DNA of 64,000 nucleotides, taken from contig CAVZIL010000008.1 in the NCBI GenBank assembly GCA_963775505.1, positions 496,001 through 560,000 of the forward strand. The letters run 5' to 3'. A program made the position numbers and the translations under genes. Positions 19,401-26,501 of the stretch are shown here, piece by piece. Origin of the DNA: JAIBJN01 sp963775505. GTDB lineage: Bacteria; Actinomycetota; Thermoleophilia; Gaiellales; Gaiellaceae. A model generated the notes under the pieces. The model did no database searches. It saw nothing but the letters and a program-made list of their open reading frames with translations, and was not told the origin of the DNA. The stretch's first letter is position 1, and every line of letters starts with the position of its first letter.

Positions 19401-20635
19401 GCGACCCGGACGTCCTCCGGCGGCTGCGCCGTGCCAGCCTGGCGCGGCTGCGGAAGGAGGTCGAGCCCGCCGACCCGGGTGCGCTCGGCCGGTTCCTTCC
19501 CGGCTGGCAGGGAGTCGACCGGCGGGCGACGCTCCGTGAGGCCCTCGTTCCGCTCCAGGGCCTCTCGCTTCCCGTCTCCCTCTGGGAGAACGAGGTTCTG
19601 CCCCGGCGCGTGCCCGGGTACCAGCCGGCCTGGCTCGACCAGCTGACGGCGTCCGGCGAGGTCGTCTGGGTGGGCGCGGGGCTCGAGCGCGTCGCCCTCT
19701 ACTTCCGGGAGGACGCGCCGGCCGTCGGGCGCCCCGGCGCGTTGCCCCCGCCCGAGGGCGCGCCGCACGAGACGATTCGCTCGGTTCTGGCCGGCGGAGC
19801 GTTTTTCTGGTTCGACCTCCTCGGCGCGACCGGCCTCGAGAGCGAGGTCGTCCTTCCCGCCCTCTGGGAGCTGGTGTGGGCCGGCGAGGTGACGAACGAC
19901 GCCTGGCAGCCGCTGCGGGCCAGCCGACGCTTCCAGGCTCCCCGGCCGGAGCGGCGACCGCGGCGCTTCTCGCGCGCGCGGGCCGACGCGATCACGGCGA
20001 CGCAGGGACGCTGGTCATCCGCGAGCGGCCTCTTCGCCGGGGATCCGGATCCGCGGGCGCTGGCCGAGCTCCTGCTCGAGCGCCAGGGAATCGTGACCCG
20101 CGACGGCGTCCGGGCCGAGGGCATTCCCGGCGGGTACGGATCCGTCTACGGCGAGCTCCGCAAGCTGGAGACCCTCGGAGTCTGTCGCCGTGGCTACTTC
20201 GTGGAGGGCCTCGGCGGCGCCCAGTTCGCGCTGCCCGGTGCGGTGGAGCGTCTTCGCGAGCGGTCCGAGGAGGAGACGGCGCTGGTCCTCGCCGCCGCCG
20301 ACCCGGCCCAGCCATACGGCGCTTCGCTGCCGTGGCCGAAGCGCTCCGGCGCCCGCGCCGCGCGCGTCGCCGGGGCGCAGGTCGTCCTGCTCGGCGGCGA
20401 GCCGGCGCTCTTCGTCGAGCGTGGAGGCCGCTCGCTCGTGCCGCTGCGCGACCCGGAGGAGGCCTGGCTGCGGACGGCGCTCGCCGCGCTCGTGGACCAT
20501 GCGCGCCGGACAGGGCTCAAGCGGCTAGCGGTCGAGCGCTTCGACGGCGAGCCGGTGGGGGAGACGGAGGCGATGCCGCTGCTCGTCGAGGCAGGTTTCG
20601 TCGCCGGCCCGCGCCGCGCTGTGCTCCGGTCGTAG
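16442..20635 (+). CDS. lhr: Lhr-type large DNA helicase, full length
   Basis: 1,397 aa. The N-terminal part is a superfamily 2 helicase: Walker A APTGSGKT near residue 40, VIVDEVHAVAGSKRGAHL (motif II, about 150), LSATQRP (motif III), VFVNNRRLAERLA, TSSLELGIDMGAVDLVVQ and RVGRAGHRL (motif VI). A winged-helix domain and the Lhr core follow, then about 500 residues of Lhr C-terminal domain. Family members translocate 3'-5' on single-stranded DNA and unwind RNA:DNA hybrids during repair. The chosen GTG is exactly 7 nt after TACGCT (16430-16435), so it is leaderless; a longer in-frame start at 16358 exists. The next gene, a Nei-type glycosylase, starts 2 nt after the stop, as in mycobacteria. Confidence 0.95.
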   Translation: MSALAPFSPAVRGWFERTFAGPTPAQEHGWPAIASEKHVLIQAPTGSGKTLAAFLWALDRARPGQGTQVLYVSPLKALNYDVERNLRGPLAGIGSELSVAVRTGDTPPKERAAMLKSPPDILITTPESLFLLLTSRARETLRSVTVVIVDEVHAVAGSKRGAHLALSLERLERLVGEPVQRIGLSATQRPLEEIGRFVSGGRPIELVDAGTRKELDLRVVVPLEDMREPGEGGSIWPSIYPALLELVLEHRSTIVFVNNRRLAERLALRLNELAEKEIARAHHGSLAREQRIEVEELLKKGEIPCLVATSSLELGIDMGAVDLVVQVESPKSVARGLQRVGRAGHRLDEASKGRIFPKFRADLLESAVVVRRMKEGLIEETRLPRNPLDVLAQQIVAVCAQEEISVDELHDLVRGAWTFRDLSRQQLENVLDMLAGRYPSEEFAELRPRITWDRVAGLLRGREGARRLAVTNAGTIPDRGLFGVHLVDGGSRVGELDEEMVYEARAGQTFLLGASTWRIEEITRDRVLVSPAPGTPGLVPFWKGEGVGRPYELGEAIGRTGRELVGLDDERARERLVSEHELDERAAENLLTFLREQEQATGVLPSDRAVVAERFRDEIGDWRLCILTPFGGRVHAPWALALAARIRESLGLEVNFIWSDDGVALHFPDSESLPRLDELLVGPDELEDLVVDELGGTALFGARFRENAARALLIPRRRPGQRTPLWQQRLKAQGLLQVARRYPDFPVVLETYREVLQDVFDLPALRGLLAALRQRRIDLVEVETPSASPFASSLLFDYVATYMYEDDTPLAERRAQALALDRDLLTELLGQEELRDLIDPAALEQVEQELRGSPRSPDGLHDLLLRRGDLAPGEFAEELAGPLDAERRAVRIRLAGNERLIAVEDAGRYRDGLGAMPPAGLPDAYLDGGEDPLGWILRRFARGRGPFTTAEAARRFGLEPGRTEALLAGLDLVRGELRPGGTEREWCDPDVLRRLRRASLARLRKEVEPADPGALGRFLPGWQGVDRRATLREALVPLQGLSLPVSLWENEVLPRRVPGYQPAWLDQLTASGEVVWVGAGLERVALYFREDAPAVGRPGALPPPEGAPHETIRSVLAGGAFFWFDLLGATGLESEVVLPALWELVWAGEVTNDAWQPLRASRRFQAPRPERRPRRFSRARADAITATQGRWSSASGLFAGDPDPRALAELLLERQGIVTRDGVRAEGIPGGYGSVYGELRKLETLGVCRRGYFVEGLGGAQFALPGAVERLRERSEEETALVLAAADPAQPYGASLPWPKRSGARAARVAGAQVVLLGGEPALFVERGGRSLVPLRDPEEAWLRTALAALVDHARRTGLKRLAVERFDGEPVGETEAMPLLVEAGFVAGPRRAVLRS

Positions 20636-20637
20636 AT

Positions 20638-21390
20638 GTGCCCGAGGGTGACGCCCTCCATCGCGCTGCGTCGAGGCTGAGCGTTCTCGAAGGCGAGATC
20701 CTCGCGGTCGAGACCCCCCACCCACGGGCGGCGGTCCTCCGGCTGGCGGAGCGGCTCGACGGCCTTCGCCTCGAGCGCGTCCGGGCCGTCGGCAAGAACC
20801 TCCTGCTCGAGCTCGAGGGAGGGCTCGTGCTCCGCAGCCACCTCCGCATGCGCGGCCGCTGGCGCGTCGAGGTCGCAGGCCATGAGCCGCTCGGGAGGCC
20901 GTGGCTCGTGCTGCGCGGGCGCGAGCGCCAGGCGGTTCTCTGGAACGGCCCCGTGCTCGAGTTGACGAACGGCAGGGCTCCGGCGGTCGTTAGGCTCGGC
21001 CCCGACGTCATGGCGGAGCCGCCGGACCTCGACGGGATGGTTGCGCGGCTGCGCGGGACGAGTCAGTCACGCCAGGTCGGCGAGGCGCTGCTCGACCAGC
21101 GTCTCGTGGCCGGTATCGGGAACATGTGGAAGGCGGAGGCGCTCTTCGCCGCCGAGACGTCGCCCTGGCGCCGGCTCGACGAGCTCGACGATCCCGGGCT
21201 GCGCCGGGCGCTGGAGGAGGCCTCGCGGCTCATGCGGGAGGGTCGCGGAACGCGCCGCGTGTACCGGCGGGCAGGCCGGCCGTGCCACAGCTGCAGGACC
21301 CCGATCCGATCGCACCCGCAGGGCGACGCTGCCCGGATGGCGTACTGGTGTCCGGCGTGTCAGGCAGGAACGGGCCCAGCGGGGGCGTAA
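20638..21390 (+). CDS. nei: Nei/Fpg-family DNA glycosylase-AP lyase
   Basis: 250 aa. GTG is followed by Pro2-Glu3 (VPEGDALHRAA), the catalytic N-terminus of the family. It has LRSHLRMRGRWRV, the H2TH region QRLVAGIGNMWKAEALFAAETSPW, and a C-terminal zinc finger with CHSC and CPAC pairs. It excises oxidised pyrimidines or purines and cuts the strand. It lies directly behind lhr, so helicase and glycosylase are probably made together for oxidative-damage repair. Confidence 0.93.
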   Translation: MPEGDALHRAASRLSVLEGEILAVETPHPRAAVLRLAERLDGLRLERVRAVGKNLLLELEGGLVLRSHLRMRGRWRVEVAGHEPLGRPWLVLRGRERQAVLWNGPVLELTNGRAPAVVRLGPDVMAEPPDLDGMVARLRGTSQSRQVGEALLDQRLVAGIGNMWKAEALFAAETSPWRRLDELDDPGLRRALEEASRLMREGRGTRRVYRRAGRPCHSCRTPIRSHPQGDAARMAYWCPACQAGTGPAGA

Positions 21391-21399
21391 CCGTTTCGC

Positions 21400-22698
21400 G
21401 TGTCCGACTGGGCGTCCGACAGCCGACCTCCGAAGGGGGGAGCGGGCAGGGCTCCACGCTCGCCGCAGCTCTTCACCGCGCTCCGCGGCTTCTGCCTCGG
21501 AGCGTTCTTCGACCTCGGCCTCGAGCTCGAGGGCGGCGCCGACCTACCGATCGCGCTCGAGGAGCACGCCGGCCCGAACCGCCCGACCCTGTACGAGTAC
21601 CGGCCGCTCGTCGGCTCGTTCATCGAGCAGCGCGCCGGGCGGATCGCCCTGCGCGAAGACGCCCGCGAGGCCCTGGCGGCGCTGAAGGACGAGCCGGCCA
21701 CCGGCATCTTCGTAAGCGCTCACGCCGACGAGCGCGTCGGTGAGGACGAGGCGCTCCGCCGCACGATCCTCGTGCCGCTGCTCGTCGCCACCGCCGAGGC
21801 GTGCGGCGGCTTCGACTGGGACGACGACGCCTTCGAGCGCTCCTACGCCCAGCTCGAGCGCTCGCTCTACGGCGACCAACGCTCCTACACGGCGCTCGCA
21901 CCCCTCGTCGGCCTGACCGCGGGAGGCGCCGTCGAGCTCGGCCGCGGCGTTCGGGTCCGGCCCGCAGCCGCGAACGAGCTGACCGTCGCCTGGCCCGACG
22001 CGGGGCGTCTACTCCCACGTCATTGGGGACGCGAGATCGACCGCACGCTCGTTCTCGAGCTGGAAGCCGAGCTCGACTCGCGCGCCTGCCGCGTCCCCGA
22101 TGCTCCCGGCGAGTTCGGGAGGGCGGTCAGCGCCCTGCGGTTGGCGACCCCCGGTGGAATCGCCGCCGGGCCGGTCGTCTTCGAGCGGCTCGATTTCCGC
22201 CCTTACGGGGTCAAGCCGATGCCGGCGATGGCCGCCCAGGTGCCGCCCGGCCAGGCCACCCGCCTCGACGTCTTCCGGGCGCCGCTCGTCGTCGAGCTGC
22301 AGGGCCGGCTGGCGCAGGCGCCCGACGACCTGCTCGAGGCGCTCGACCGTTGGGAGCTCGCGCTCTTCCACTCCGGCGCCCACCGCTCCGACGAGCTCCG
22401 CGAGGCGTTGGAGGCGCTTCTCGGCTGCGACGAGGGGCCGTGGGCGGCGGCGATGCGCGCGGCCGTGCTCCTCGGCGAGACCGCCCGCGAGCGGGAGGAT
22501 CTTCTCATCGCGCTTCGCGCGTTGCTGGACGGCGACGGGCCCGGCGCGCGGGCCGAGGACGCAGTCCGCCGCGCACTCGTCGAGACGCTTCTCGAAGGCT
22601 CCAGGGAGGAGCTCGTCGCCATCCTCGACGAGGCGCTCCTCGGCCTGCGCCCGCGACCGCAAGTCAGCTCGTCGTCACGCGTGCTGGCGGCCGGATGA
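21400..22698 (+). CDS. Conserved-looking protein of unknown function
   Basis: 432 aa, soluble, acidic, rich in Leu/Ala/Arg, without signal peptide or membrane segment. Notable parts: FTALRGFCLGAFFDLGLELEGG, YEYRPLVGSFIEQRAG, FSVSAHADERVG-like VSAHADERVGEDEALRRTIL, and a C-terminal helical array (ELREALEALLGCDEGPWAAAMRAAVLLGE). I do not recognise the family. It follows nei by 9 nt on the same strand, with a weak TAACCG box 7 nt before the GTG. Codon use resembles its neighbours and the frame is intact, so it is a real gene. Confidence 0.75.
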   Translation: MSDWASDSRPPKGGAGRAPRSPQLFTALRGFCLGAFFDLGLELEGGADLPIALEEHAGPNRPTLYEYRPLVGSFIEQRAGRIALREDAREALAALKDEPATGIFVSAHADERVGEDEALRRTILVPLLVATAEACGGFDWDDDAFERSYAQLERSLYGDQRSYTALAPLVGLTAGGAVELGRGVRVRPAAANELTVAWPDAGRLLPRHWGREIDRTLVLELEAELDSRACRVPDAPGEFGRAVSALRLATPGGIAAGPVVFERLDFRPYGVKPMPAMAAQVPPGQATRLDVFRAPLVVELQGRLAQAPDDLLEALDRWELALFHSGAHRSDELREALEALLGCDEGPWAAAMRAAVLLGETAREREDLLIALRALLDGDGPGARAEDAVRRALVETLLEGSREELVAILDEALLGLRPRPQVSSSSRVLAAG

Positions 22699-22925
22699 CC
22701 TTTCCGAGCCGGGCGGAGCTGATGCGCCGCCGTCGCTGCCGGCTGCTGGCCTTCGGGATGGTGCTCGGCGCGTTCCTCCCGGTCATCCAGTGGAGTTGGA
22801 TCACGCTGGCGGTTGGCCTGGGCGGCATAGCCGCGCTCCTGATCGTCTACCGGCGCGAATGTGCCGGCTCTTCCGCCCAGGAATCGACACAGAACGACAC
22901 ACATCCGCGCGGTCCTGAGGCGTAG
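22695..22925 (+). CDS. Small two-helix membrane protein
   Basis: 76 aa. The ATG at 22695 overlaps the TGA of the preceding gene (ATGA). An arginine-rich N-terminus (MRRRRCRLL) is followed by two hydrophobic helices: LAFGMVLGAFLPVIQW and ITLAVGLGGIAALLIVY. The tail is polar. Positive-inside rules place both ends in the cytoplasm. Function unknown; cotranslation links it to the 432-aa protein. Its TAG stop forms the start of the next gene's TAGCCT box. Confidence 0.65.
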   Translation: MTFPSRAELMRRRRCRLLAFGMVLGAFLPVIQWSWITLAVGLGGIAALLIVYRRECAGSSAQESTQNDTHPRGPEA

Positions 22926-22935
22926 CCTCGGACGC

Positions 22936-23223
22936 GTGGACGAAGCACGAAAGGTCATCCGGCGACTCGAGCGGATCGAAGCGCTCCAGAGCACCGAGGC
23001 GCCGGCCGCGCAGCTGCTCGGCGAGGTACGGCAGCTCCTCGCCGAGGGCGAGGCCTGGCTGGCTGCCGAGCGAGCGGGTGGCCGCGGGGACGGTGGCCGG
23101 CGTCCGGTCGGTGACCGGTCGGGGGAGACCGGATCGGCGGAGACCGCACTCGAAAGCTGCCGGGCGTCGCTGACCGCGGAGAGGGAGGTGATGTCGGGGA
23201 CGGCCGATCTCGCACCCCTATAA
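22936..23223 (+). CDS. Small helical protein of unknown function
   Basis: 95 aa from a leaderless GTG (TAGCCT at 22923-22928). The first half is a strongly amphipathic helix (DEARKVIRRLERIEALQ, LLGEVRQLLAEGEAWLAAE). A glycine/arginine-rich linker (GGRGDGGRRPVGDRSGE) and a second short helix follow. It resembles small coiled-coil adaptors but matches no family I know. It sits between the small membrane protein and the agmatinase-like gene. Confidence 0.55.
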   Translation: MDEARKVIRRLERIEALQSTEAPAAQLLGEVRQLLAEGEAWLAAERAGGRGDGGRRPVGDRSGETGSAETALESCRASLTAEREVMSGTADLAPL

Positions 23224-23233
23224 TCGCGACCCC

Positions 23234-24172
23234 ATGCCGCGCTACGGGCCGCCGGACCCGTTCCTCACGCCTCGCTTCTCGGGCCCGCGAACGTTCATGC
23301 GGCTCCCTCACGTCCGCGACCTGGACGGCGTCGACGTCGCGATCGTCGGCATCCCGACGGACGGGGCGGTCGTCTACCGGACAGGCGCACGCTTCGGGCC
23401 CGAGGGGATCCGCAGCGTCTCGGTCACGTTGCGCAACTTCAACCCGTTGCTCGGCGTGAACGTGGTCGACAAGCTCTCACTCGTCGACTACGGCGACGTG
23501 CCCACTGTGCCGGGATCGACCGCGGACTCGCTTGAGCGCTCGACGGCGGCGCTGGCTGAGATCGCGGCCGCCGGCGTGACCACCGTCTGCCTCGGCGGCG
23601 ACCACACCGTGCTGCTTGCCGAGCTACGCGCGCTCGCCGCCGTCCACGGCCCGCTCGCGCTCGTCCAGCTCGACTCGCACCACGACCTCTGGGACGAGTA
23701 CTTCGGGCAGAAGCTCTTCCACGGGAGCGTCGTCCGCCGTGCCCTCGAGGAGGGGCTGATCGACCCGTCCCGGTCGATCCAGGCGGGCCTGCGCGGATCG
23801 CTGAACGAGGCCGGAGACGCGCGCCTCCCGGCCGAGCTCGGCCTGGACGCGCTCACCTACGAGGAGCTCGCCGCTCTGGGCCCAGGCGGCTTCTCGGAGC
23901 GTGTCCGGGCGCGGGTCGGGTCGAGCGCGTGCTTCCTCTCCTTCGACATCGACTTCGTCGACCCCGCGTTCGCGCCCGGGACGGGAACCCCCGAGGTCGG
24001 CGGGCCGTCCAGCCGGGAGGCGCTCACCTACGTCCGGTCGCTTGCGGGCCTCGACTTCCGTGGCTTCGACTGCGTCGAGGTCTCGCCGCCGTTCGACCCT
24101 GCCGGCGTGACCGCGCTCGTCGCCGCGAACGCCTGCTTCGAGATGCTCTCGCTCCTCGCCTTCCGGCGCTGA
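23234..24172 (+). CDS. speB: Agmatinase/arginase-family ureohydrolase
   Basis: 312 aa. All Mn-binding motifs are present: GGDHTV, LDSHHDLWDEY (family form DAHxD; here Ser replaces Ala), and SFDIDFVDPAFAPGTGTPE. The family hydrolyses guanidino compounds to urea and an amine; agmatinase is the commonest actinobacterial assignment, but guanidinobutyrase or proclavaminate amidinohydrolase-like activity cannot be excluded. A perfect TATAAT (23219-23224), rare in this window, gives a 3-nt leader, so expression may be strong. Confidence 0.88.
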   Translation: MPRYGPPDPFLTPRFSGPRTFMRLPHVRDLDGVDVAIVGIPTDGAVVYRTGARFGPEGIRSVSVTLRNFNPLLGVNVVDKLSLVDYGDVPTVPGSTADSLERSTAALAEIAAAGVTTVCLGGDHTVLLAELRALAAVHGPLALVQLDSHHDLWDEYFGQKLFHGSVVRRALEEGLIDPSRSIQAGLRGSLNEAGDARLPAELGLDALTYEELAALGPGGFSERVRARVGSSACFLSFDIDFVDPAFAPGTGTPEVGGPSSREALTYVRSLAGLDFRGFDCVEVSPPFDPAGVTALVAANACFEMLSLLAFRR

Positions 24173-24297
24173 GCCCTCACCGGGCAACCTGGCCCGCCGC
24201 GGGTCGCCGAATCCCCGCAGAGCCGCTCCCCAAGCCGGATTGCGCAGCGTAGAACGGAGAAGGATTGTGCTACCCTGGCACGAAACAGGAGCCCTCA

Positions 24298-25131
24298 ATG
24301 GGCCTTTCGGGAATTCTCACGCGTCCGCGGAAGCGGACGTCTACTTCACAGGGAGTCACGCTGGGTCAGGTCATCGCGCTCGCCAACCAGAAGGGCGGCG
24401 TGGCGAAGACGACGACGACGCTCAACCTCGCCGTCGCCTTCACGGAGCAGGGGTTCAACGTCCTCGGGGTCGATCTCGACCCGCAGGGGAACCTGACGAT
24501 GAGCCAGGGCATGGATCCCGACGCCGTCGAGCGCTCGATGTTCGACGTCCTCGTCCACAGCCTCCCGCTCGACGAGGTCATCCATCGCACCGAGATCGAC
24601 CTCGCCGTCTCGTCGATCGACCTCGCCGGAGCCGAGCTCGCCCTCTCGAGCATGATCGGGCGCGAGCGGGCGCTCCAGAAGGCGCTGCTCCCGGTACGCA
24701 GTCGCTACGACTACATCTTCATCGACACGCCGCCGTCGCTGGGGCTCCTGACGATCAACGCGCTCACGGCCTCGGACAGCGTCATCGTGCCGGTGCAGTG
24801 CGAGTACCTCTCGCTCCGCGGGCTCGTCCAGCTCGAGAACACACTCTCCATGATCCGCGAGAACCTCAATCCGACCGTCGAGATTCGCGGCATCCTCCCG
24901 ACCATGTACGACGGACGGACCCTCCACTCGAAGGAGGCGGTCGAGATGCTGAAGGAGAACTTCGGCGATCTCGTGTTCGAGACGAGGATCCGCAAGACCG
25001 TGCGCTACGCGGAAGCGCCCGTGCAGGGCAGCTCCGTGCTCAAGTACGACCCGGCGGGAAGCGCCGCCGAGGCGTATCGCGACCTGGCGAAGGAGGTGCT
25101 CGATGGCGCGACGCCGAGCCAGCATGCGTGA
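24298..25131 (+). CDS. ParA-family partition ATPase
   Basis: 277 aa. Deviant Walker A KGGVAKTTTT near residue 34, LGVDLDPQGNLT (switch I), YIFIDTPPSLGLLTINAL (Walker B), and VPVQCEYLSLRGLVQL. This is the chromosomal Soj/ParA type, which forms ATP-dependent dimers on DNA. There is a genuine leader: TACCCT (24271-24276) and AGGAG 6 nt before the ATG. The partner normally expected next, parB, is absent; instead an FtsZ with a long N-terminal tail overlaps its 3' end by 29 nt. Confidence 0.93.
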   Translation: MGLSGILTRPRKRTSTSQGVTLGQVIALANQKGGVAKTTTTLNLAVAFTEQGFNVLGVDLDPQGNLTMSQGMDPDAVERSMFDVLVHSLPLDEVIHRTEIDLAVSSIDLAGAELALSSMIGRERALQKALLPVRSRYDYIFIDTPPSLGLLTINALTASDSVIVPVQCEYLSLRGLVQLENTLSMIRENLNPTVEIRGILPTMYDGRTLHSKEAVEMLKENFGDLVFETRIRKTVRYAEAPVQGSSVLKYDPAGSAAEAYRDLAKEVLDGATPSQHA

Positions 25132-26473
25132 GGGCCCGCTCGCCGAGCTCTTCCGGGCGACCGAGGCCGCCCAGCGGCAGAAGGAAGGCGAACCGGCCTC
25201 CTCGGCCGCCTCGCCTCCGCCCGAGGACGCGGACGCGACCGTCGAGTCGGCGGTGCCCTTCGACGAGGCGACGCAGCCCGCCGACGAGGAGAGCACGCTC
25301 GCGGCGCCGGCGGCGCCCGCGGCGCCGGCAGACTCGAGCCCGCCTTCCGCCGAGCCCCGTTCGGCCGAGCAACCCTCGCGCCCGTACGCCGAGCCGGCGA
25401 CATCCCCGCAGCCCGTCCGCCGGCTCGTCGAGCCGACACCGCGCATGCGCACGACGCCGCGCCCGGACTCCGCCGCCTACCTCGCGGTGATCCGCGTAAT
25501 CGGCGTCGGCGGCGCCGGGCTGAACGCCGTCAACCGGATGATCGAGGCAGGCATCTCGCAGGTCGAGTTCATTGCCGTCAACACGGACATCCAGCAGCTG
25601 AAGCAGTGCGAGGCGCCGATCAAGCTCCACATCGGCCGGGACCTGACGCAGGGGCTCGGCTCGGGCGCCGACCCGGACATCGGCCGGCGCGCGGCCGAGG
25701 AGGCCGAGGATCAGATCAAGCACGTCCTGCGCGGCTCCGACATGGTGTTCGTCACCGCCGGGGAAGGCGGGGGAACCGGCTCGGGCGCGGCGCCGATCGT
25801 CGCCCGCCTGGCCCGCGACGTCGGCGCGCTCACCGTCGGCATCGTCACGATGCCCTTCCGCTTCGAGGGCACGCGTCGGCGTGCCCAGGCCGAGGCCGGC
25901 GCCGACGACCTCCGCGAGGTCTGCGACACCGTCATCGCCATCCCGAACGACCGCCTGCTCGAGGTGCTCGACCGCTCCACCTCGATGCTCGACGCCTTCC
26001 GCATCGCGGACGACGTCCTGCGCCAGGGCGTGCAGGGCATCTGCGACCTGATCACCATGCCCGGCCTGATCAACCTGGACTTCGCGGACGTCCGCACCGT
26101 CATGTCGGACGCGGGCTCTGCCCTCATGGGCATCGGCTTCGCCACGGGCGAGAACCGGGCGCACGAGGCCGCCGAGCGCGCGCTTCGCTCCCCGCTGATC
26201 GACACGGAGCTCGTCGGCGCGAAAGGCATCCTGCTCTCGATCGCAGGGGGCGAGGACCTCACGCTGCTCGAGGTGAACGAGGCGGCCGAGGTGATCCGCC
26301 GCGGTTCTACCGAGGAGACGAACATCATCTTCGGCGCGACGATCGACGAGCGGCTGGCAGGCCAGGTCTGGGTGACGGTGATCGCCACCGGCATCGGCCA
26401 GCCCGCCAGGGCGAGCACGCGCCCGGCGGAGCCCGATCCGCTCGAGCCGCCCAGCTTCCTGACCGACCTCTGA
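25103..26473 (+). CDS. ftsZ: FtsZ with a 125-residue disordered N-terminal extension
   Basis: 456 aa. Residues 1-125 are Ala/Pro/Glu-rich and probably disordered, beginning MARRRASMREGPLAELF. The tubulin-like GTPase core starts at about 125: GVGGAGLNAVNRMIE, the GTP signature GEGGGTGSGAAP (about 218-229), and the T7 catalytic loop NLDFADV (about 323). The C-terminus ends PSFLTDL, like the conserved FtsZ tail that binds FtsA/ZipA/SepF-type partners. It starts inside parA with a strong ribosome binding site AAGGAGGT 5 nt before the ATG, so the two are translationally coupled. FtsZ is usually in the dcw cluster and has only a short N-terminus; this copy has neither feature. It may be the only FtsZ or a second one. 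Confidence 0.93.
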   Translation: MARRRASMREGPLAELFRATEAAQRQKEGEPASSAASPPPEDADATVESAVPFDEATQPADEESTLAAPAAPAAPADSSPPSAEPRSAEQPSRPYAEPATSPQPVRRLVEPTPRMRTTPRPDSAAYLAVIRVIGVGGAGLNAVNRMIEAGISQVEFIAVNTDIQQLKQCEAPIKLHIGRDLTQGLGSGADPDIGRRAAEEAEDQIKHVLRGSDMVFVTAGEGGGTGSGAAPIVARLARDVGALTVGIVTMPFRFEGTRRRAQAEAGADDLREVCDTVIAIPNDRLLEVLDRSTSMLDAFRIADDVLRQGVQGICDLITMPGLINLDFADVRTVMSDAGSALMGIGFATGENRAHEAAERALRSPLIDTELVGAKGILLSIAGGEDLTLLEVNEAAEVIRRGSTEETNIIFGATIDERLAGQVWVTVIATGIGQPARASTRPAEPDPLEPPSFLTDL

Positions 26474-26501
26474 AACGCGCCCGTAGAGCTACCCTCTGCC
26501 C

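Noticed and set aside
16379..19768. Long open frame on the minus strand opposite lhr (over 1,100 codons)
   Set aside because: It is a shadow typical of high-GC DNA; it has no domain signatures and the plus strand is clearly lhr. Similar shadows elsewhere were also ignored.
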